DNA from: Actinomortierella ambigua
Taxonomy: Eukaryota; Mortierellomycota; Mortierellomycetes; Mortierellales; Mortierellaceae
Direction: 5' to 3'
Length of the DNA: 22,102 bases
NCBI GenBank assembly: GCA_016098155.1
Contig: JAAAJB010000573.1
Location: 1-22,102 of the forward strand
A program made the position numbers and the translations under genes. Below the pieces are notes generated by a model. The model had not been told where the DNA came from. It saw only the letters and a program-made list of their open reading frames with translations, and ran no database searches. Every line of letters begins with the position of its first letter. The stretch's first letter is position 1. This document shows positions 18,240-22,102 of the stretch, piece after piece.

Positions 18240-19118
18240 TCCCCGAGTGTCCTCCATCACCACCAGCATGGCCTCCTCGTACACGCTCGTCCACCACTTT
18301 TTACATGAACCACGCTGAAAGGGTACGCGTCTAGGGTGGAAAAATAGTTGCCTACACTTCTAGTCGACCGATCGGATGTGCTTCCCGAGGTGTACAAGAT
18401 GGGCTCCTTTGTCGCCAGTTGCGGACAAGAGTTGCCACCGCTTTCTGGTGGTCGGACATTCGAAGGATTGTTCTTTCGAGGTCGCTGCAAATGGTATCCG
18501 TGCATGTCAACAAACGAGAGTGAGAGTTGTGGCGACAGCTACATGAGAGGCTGGGAACTAACGAATGACTGGGTTTGAAAATAATACCTTGCGAGTACGA
18601 TAGGATCAAGTCACAGCTTCATCGACAGCCTTGGTAAGTTGAGAAAAAAAATTCCATGCACTGCAATTTTTCTTTGGGGTTCTCAACCCCATGTGTGATG
18701 GTGGTATGTACATGCTAAGTCCTATCCATGCTTTCTGAACCCAGACTTGAGTCAAACGTACACTGTTAGATAGTTTCGCTAAATCCCAGGCGTGCTCGCG
18801 CTTTCCTGCTGCTTTAAAATGTGGGGCTGCTGGGTACCATACTTGTTTAGACTTATCTTGGCATGTTCAACTCAAAACTAGGTTTGTAAAGTGGATGTGA
18901 GATACTAAAATGTGCCGTTACTGTGCTTTTCGTGGAGTTGCATCGTCGAGGCAAACAGCTCATCGTGGACACACCGTGGCTCCCAAGTGCAATACTTTTC
19001 AGACCTTTGTCCATGGCGAAAGCGTATTCTCGCGGGTATCCAAGTGCGAGTAAGATGGAACATTCGCCGATACAGGATCATTGGATGCTCCGCCATTGAC
19101 TTCAGAGAAAGTTAGACA
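18240..19118. other. Accessory intergenic DNA, no supported gene
   Basis: Open frames on both strands reach 60-85 codons (for example minus 18505-18257) but show no family motifs, credible starts or splice structure. The sequence is mixed in composition, without the repeats seen in the left half of the window. The last 300 bases presumably hold upstream control sequence for the gene at 19380. Confidence 0.4.
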
Positions 19119-19126
19119 TATAAAAG
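19119..19126 (+). promoter_or_regulatory. TATA box of the gene at 19380
   Basis: TATAAAAG lies about 260 bases before the start codon and about 195 bases before the donor of the proposed 5'-UTR intron. It is followed by a CCAAC/CACTC-rich stretch suitable for a transcription start. Confidence 0.55.
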
Positions 19127-19312
19127 GATGGATATCCTCGGATGTTCTGGTTTACCAACACACTCGTTCTCCAAGCCCCACATCATTCATTTCCTGCCAC
19201 CCCCCCCCCCAACACAACCGCCCAACATACCCTTCTTGTAAGGCCATTCATACAGCATTTGGGTTGTATTTGAGGACAAACGTTGATTTACAAAACAACT
19301 TTTGTCGACATT

Positions 19313-19370
19313 GTACGTGACTGGGTGAAAATGCCATTGACTAACTATATAACATGAACGTTGTTTATAG
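19313..19370 (+). other. Probable 5'-UTR intron
   Basis: The GTACGT donor at 19313, the GACTAAC branch site near 19338 and the TTTATAG acceptor ending at 19370 define a compact 58-base intron. The start codon follows nine bases later at 19380. Joining the flanks leaves a stop codon upstream in the main frame with no ATG between, so the intron is in the leader rather than in coding sequence. Confidence 0.55.
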
Positions 19371-19379
19371 GTACCCATA

Positions 19380-20432
19380 ATGGTCTTGCTCTCCCGCACG
19401 TCCGAGGTGATTACCATCATCTCTGCCCTCGCCGGTTTAATCCCTTCTGACGCCAACAGAGGATCGCTTACCTTCCGAGTCTGGGTCGGAAAAGACGGAG
19501 CCGGAGGCAGTGATGAGCACAAATTGAACTCGGCCGGCGGTCACATCCCTGAAATCCAGGTCTGGGACACAGCGAACAAGCTCAACGGGAAGTACCACGG
19601 GAACCGCATCCGAGCCAAGGGGAATTTCGGAAAGTACTTCAGGGACCGCGTGTCAGTGAGGAACAACGAGCAGTTCACTGCCGCTCTCCCGCTTTCTAGG
19701 ACATCGCAGATTGCAAACATCTGGCTCCTCATGCGAAGCAATTATGGCTATCGTACGGATGGCATTTGCATGACGACCTTTTCCTGGCAGGCCAGCGACA
19801 ACATCCCTCCTTCTGCTTCGGCAAACTCGGGAGTTTTGCCCGGCGACTTGCTGTACTTTTGCGGGTATCCGTGGTACTACTCCGGAAACGGGTTAAATGG
19901 TCGCGATTTCCGCTGTGCATGGCTCGATGCCGACAACTCTATCCCACGCACTCCATACTTTGTCAACATCAACGTCGGCGTCATGGGAAAAGATAGCGTC
20001 AAAAATTTCGAGGACAAAGACCTTTGCGGTCTCGGTGTTGGTGTTGCTGTTGATGGACGCATCCGGAAGCGAGCCATCGAGGGTGACATCGCGGCCCACA
20101 GGAAGGCTTTCGGTAACCGAGCTAATGTCCACCAATCGCTCAGTGCCATCGCGTTGTGCGACAGCCCTACCTCTTGGGGTTCCTCGTTCTACTGCATCGA
20201 CGAGGGTGTCTTCTGCGACATGTCGACCAAGACAAAGTACAAGATCTGCGACGCAAACTCGACTGAACCATGCGCTTCCTACGAGCAGACCTTGAAGCGT
20301 GACGGTTCCAGCAAGATTGTGATCGAGAATCCTGGAGCCAGACCTTCCACCAAGCCAATTGAGTTTGTCGCCGAGTACTTCACCATCACCGACTTTAATG
20401 GAACCGTGATCGATGATGGCATGGGTCTCTAA
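19380..20432 (+). CDS. Probable secreted cysteine-containing protein, family unknown (350 aa)
   Basis: This is a single intact reading frame with a regular, C-ending codon choice (GTC, ATC, AAG, CTC) unlike the decayed DNA around it. The N-terminus has a weak signal-like hydrophobic stretch (VITIISALAGLIP, residues 10-22) followed by SDA-N, a possible cleavage site after residue 25; the Glu at 9 weakens the call. The mature part is Gly/Asn/Asp-rich with nine cysteines, including ICM, YFCGYPWYY, FRCAW, DLCG, FYC, VFCD and KICD. Two sequons (NST, NGT) lie in the last third. RIRKR at 227-231 is a possible Kex2 site. Beta-strand-like blocks (LTFRVWVGKDG, EIQVWDTANK, IANIWLLMRSNYGYRTDG) suggest a beta-rich fold, possibly lectin- or hydrolase-like, but I recognise no catalytic motif. 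A TATA box and a 5'-UTR intron precede it. It is likely expressed; its function is unknown. Confidence 0.8.
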   Translation: MVLLSRTSEVITIISALAGLIPSDANRGSLTFRVWVGKDGAGGSDEHKLNSAGGHIPEIQVWDTANKLNGKYHGNRIRAKGNFGKYFRDRVSVRNNEQFTAALPLSRTSQIANIWLLMRSNYGYRTDGICMTTFSWQASDNIPPSASANSGVLPGDLLYFCGYPWYYSGNGLNGRDFRCAWLDADNSIPRTPYFVNINVGVMGKDSVKNFEDKDLCGLGVGVAVDGRIRKRAIEGDIAAHRKAFGNRANVHQSLSAIALCDSPTSWGSSFYCIDEGVFCDMSTKTKYKICDANSTEPCASYEQTLKRDGSSKIVIENPGARPSTKPIEFVAEYFTITDFNGTVIDDGMGL

Positions 20433-20633
20433 GGCCTACGTTGGAGGGACGCAGTGTACATGCCTTCATTCTTCTTGCACCGACAATATTTTTTCATCGT
20501 TTACATAAATATCAAATTTTTTATTTGAGTACTGAACATGACTGAATGGCTTCTTAAATTACTGGAATGATTTTTAGAGGACATCACTATTGATTTCCAT
20601 GGTCTCGAGAGTGTGTTTGTATGTGTCTGGCTG
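20433..20633. other. 3' UTR and spacer
   Basis: This AT-rich stretch follows the secreted-protein gene. ATAAAT near 20506 and the T-rich tract around it are plausible 3'-end signals. No gene is seen. Confidence 0.45.
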
Positions 20634-20878
20634 TTATACAGCGAAGGAAAGGGGGTCAAGCAGAGCGATGTCGAGACCATAATGTGGTATACCGAGGCCG
20701 CACATGAGGAGATTCCACTGGTACAGCTCAACCTAGGACTAATGTACAGAGATGAGAAAGGGGTCTAGAGGAGCGATGTCGAGGCGGTCAAGTGGTGTAC
20801 CAAGGCAGCCAACGGAAGAGACTCAACGGCACAAGTCAACCCTGGACTGATGCACAGAAACGGATAAGAGGGTCAATA
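20634..20878 (+). pseudogene. Sel1-like repeat protein fragment with in-frame stops
   Basis: One + frame reads two consecutive 36-residue Sel1-like repeats. Unit 1 is GVKQSDVETIMWYTEAAH to LNLGLMYRDEK; unit 2 is GV-stop-RSDVEAVKWCTKAA to VNPGLMHRNG-stop. The consensus features Y-x-x-G-x-G-V, A-x-x-W-y-x-x-A-A and l-G-x-m-y are all visible. TAG at 20766-20768 and TAA at 20865-20867 break the frame. Sel1 repeats fold into paired helices that act as protein-binding scaffolds. Both units start with near-identical DNA (GGGGTC, then GAGCGATGTCGAG), so the array expanded by duplication before decay. No start or flanking domain is present on this strand. Confidence 0.8.
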
Positions 20879-21145
20879 GGCATCGGGGTGGGTCACCATG
20901 GCCGTAGTACAAGGTGTTGCGGTGGTACCATTTGTCTTTAAGACTCCTCGCCAACGTGGACGGCGTACCGAGCGAAGCAGTAGCGGGCCGGTCGAATGGA
21001 TTTTCAGAGCAGCACAGCGCATCCATATGGCGGGGGGGGGGAGCAAGGGGTGAGAGGCTGATAAAGAAGATGTACTGTAATGAAGCAGAGGCTGAGAAAT
21101 CTCAGAGACCCGTGGTGTAAACACGAGTTTTCTATCATTATATTA
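20879..21145. other. Unassigned DNA; possible kinase-tail relic on the minus strand
   Basis: A minus-strand frame from 21026 reads CCSENPFDRPATAS, which resembles the subdomain XI consensus of protein kinases (C-x-x-x-x-P-x-x-R-P-x-A). Only this one motif supports it. A G run (21032-21041) lies just upstream of that frame. Nothing else is recognised. Confidence 0.2.
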
Positions 21146-21292
21146 TCACCACCAGCATGTGGCCGTTTTCTCTATATGATTTACATCGTTGTAGTCATCA
21201 TGTTCCTCAAAAGCAGCCTCGTGGTTCCGTCTCGCGTTCTCAGCACCAGGGATATCAGTCACGACCTTGAAGTCCAAGGGGAGAACGGCCAT
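21146..21292 (-). pseudogene. Short coding relic of unknown family
   Basis: A 48-codon minus-strand frame from ATG at 21292 to TGA at 21146 reads MAVLPLDFKVVTDIPGAENA, then RRNHEAAFEEHDDYNDVNHI and a short tail. Just upstream, a different frame carries AYFEVVLKESVATVVIVVAL, so a frameshift may separate the two. The acidic/basic helical pattern looks protein-like, but there is no recognised motif and no splice support. It could equally be a chance frame. Confidence 0.25.
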
Positions 21293-21975
21293 AGATTTCC
21301 CCCAATGCCACCACGATTACCACTGTCGCCACGCTCTCTTTCAAGACAACCTCAAAATATGCGTAGCTATGCTATCTGTGGTTGGTGTTTGATGATCACC
21401 AATGGTGATTGGGCTGTGTGGGCTGTGTGGTGCAAGTACTGCAGTCGAGGAGGAGTGTTGATCCACGTTGCATCTTTCTGAATGTCTCGGTGATGAACTT
21501 GCTTTGGCATCACCACGCTATGGCCTAAATGTCTCTTGAGTTTCCGATGGCTAGGTTGCGTGTTTGAGGTGCAAATAGTTCCGTCCATTAAGTATAAGTA
21601 AATGATATCGTGTTCGTCGTAAGCTCGTTATTATCAAGAAACACCTTGTGCTGGCCTTAAGATGTAAGAAATAATAAAGCAATGGCGACTGTCGTGGTGT
21701 CGAAGGAGGGATAAATAAGAATTTTGTTATCTCTTCGTGTATATCCACCAGTACAAGTATCCGCCTGACTCTGAAATGTTTACACAGCATTCTCTGAGAA
21801 AAATACAGAAGTGATGGCACAAGGTGAGGTTCCCAATGTACATCAACATGAAACTTGTACGTATTTCTTCTGAGCTGTGCTAACCCCAGCCGGCAGCCAG
21901 GCACATTTACCACGAAACGCTACATGTCCACTGCAAAATCGGCCAAAATTGCCAGGCCTCCTCCTTCACACACAC
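21293..21975. other. Unassigned DNA, no supported gene
   Basis: No gene is supported. Small features are a hairpin ATCACC-AAT-GGTGAT near 21395-21409, a GGGCTGTGT direct repeat near 21410-21429 and an AATAAA on the + strand near 21673. The open frames are short and without motifs. Confidence 0.45.
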
Positions 21976-21979
21976 TATC

Positions 21980-22102
21980 GCCTCCTGCTCTCTCTCTTCC
22001 CTTCTCTCTCTTCCCTTCTCTCTCTTTCCTTCTCTCTCTTTCTCCCTCTCTTTCTCCCTCTCTCTCTTTCTCTCTCTTTCTCTCTCTTTCTCTCTCTTTC
22101 TC
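21980..22102. repeat. CT-rich microsatellite (CTCT/TTTC/TCCC variants) at the window end
   Basis: An imperfect CT repeat with interspersed TTT and CCC units runs to the last base. It mirrors the CT run at the opposite edge of the window. Confidence 0.9.

Overview
The window looks like nuclear DNA of a filamentous fungus, probably an early-diverging one (Mucoromycota, Mortierella-like). Seen directly: spliceosomal introns with GTAAGT/GTATGT/GTACGT donors and CTAAC/CTGAC branch sites, CT-rich leaders, many simple repeats, and fungal versions of CaM kinase, Ras GEF and Tho1/SARNP proteins. The lineage is inferred. No bacterial operon, phage, CRISPR array, rRNA or tRNA was recognised. Both window ends lie in CT microsatellites, so this may be a short contig broken at repeats.

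Layout. (1) 83-646 (+): last exon of a CaM-kinase-like Ser/Thr kinase; its 5' part is outside the window. (2) 647-3812: gene-free and repeat-rich, ending in a pyrimidine-rich leader. (3) 3813-9141 (+): a five-exon Ras guanine-nucleotide exchange factor with SH3, WW, helical middle, REM and CDC25 domains. Its apparent stop lies inside a GTAAGT donor, and a short last exon supplies the real C-terminus. (4) 10342-11778 (-): a four-exon SAP-domain protein of the Tho1/SARNP type with four RA-x-(R/K)-F-G motifs. (5) 12478-13296 (+) and 13961-14776 (-): two homologous, convergent type II membrane GT-A (GT31-like) glycosyltransferases. The forward copy carries low-complexity insertions and a changed acidic triad.

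(6) 14777-19118 is a decayed accessory region. It holds two diverged direct copies of a Myb/SANT-like fragment, a broken reading frame of unknown family, and a minus-strand terminal exon encoding a cysteine-containing protein with a GPI-signal-like tail. (7) 19380-20432 (+): an intact 350-aa probable secreted protein of unknown family, with a TATA box and a 5'-UTR intron. (8) 20433-22102: a two-unit Sel1-repeat pseudogene, a few weak relics and a terminal CT repeat.

The first 15 kb are conserved signalling, mRNA-export and secretory-pathway genes with no sign of a shared pathway. The last 7 kb look like a fast-evolving compartment. No clear new multi-gene system is visible. The best leads are the uncharacterised secreted protein, the GPI-type exon, the asymmetric glycosyltransferase pair, and the corrected gene models of the Ras GEF and the SAP protein.
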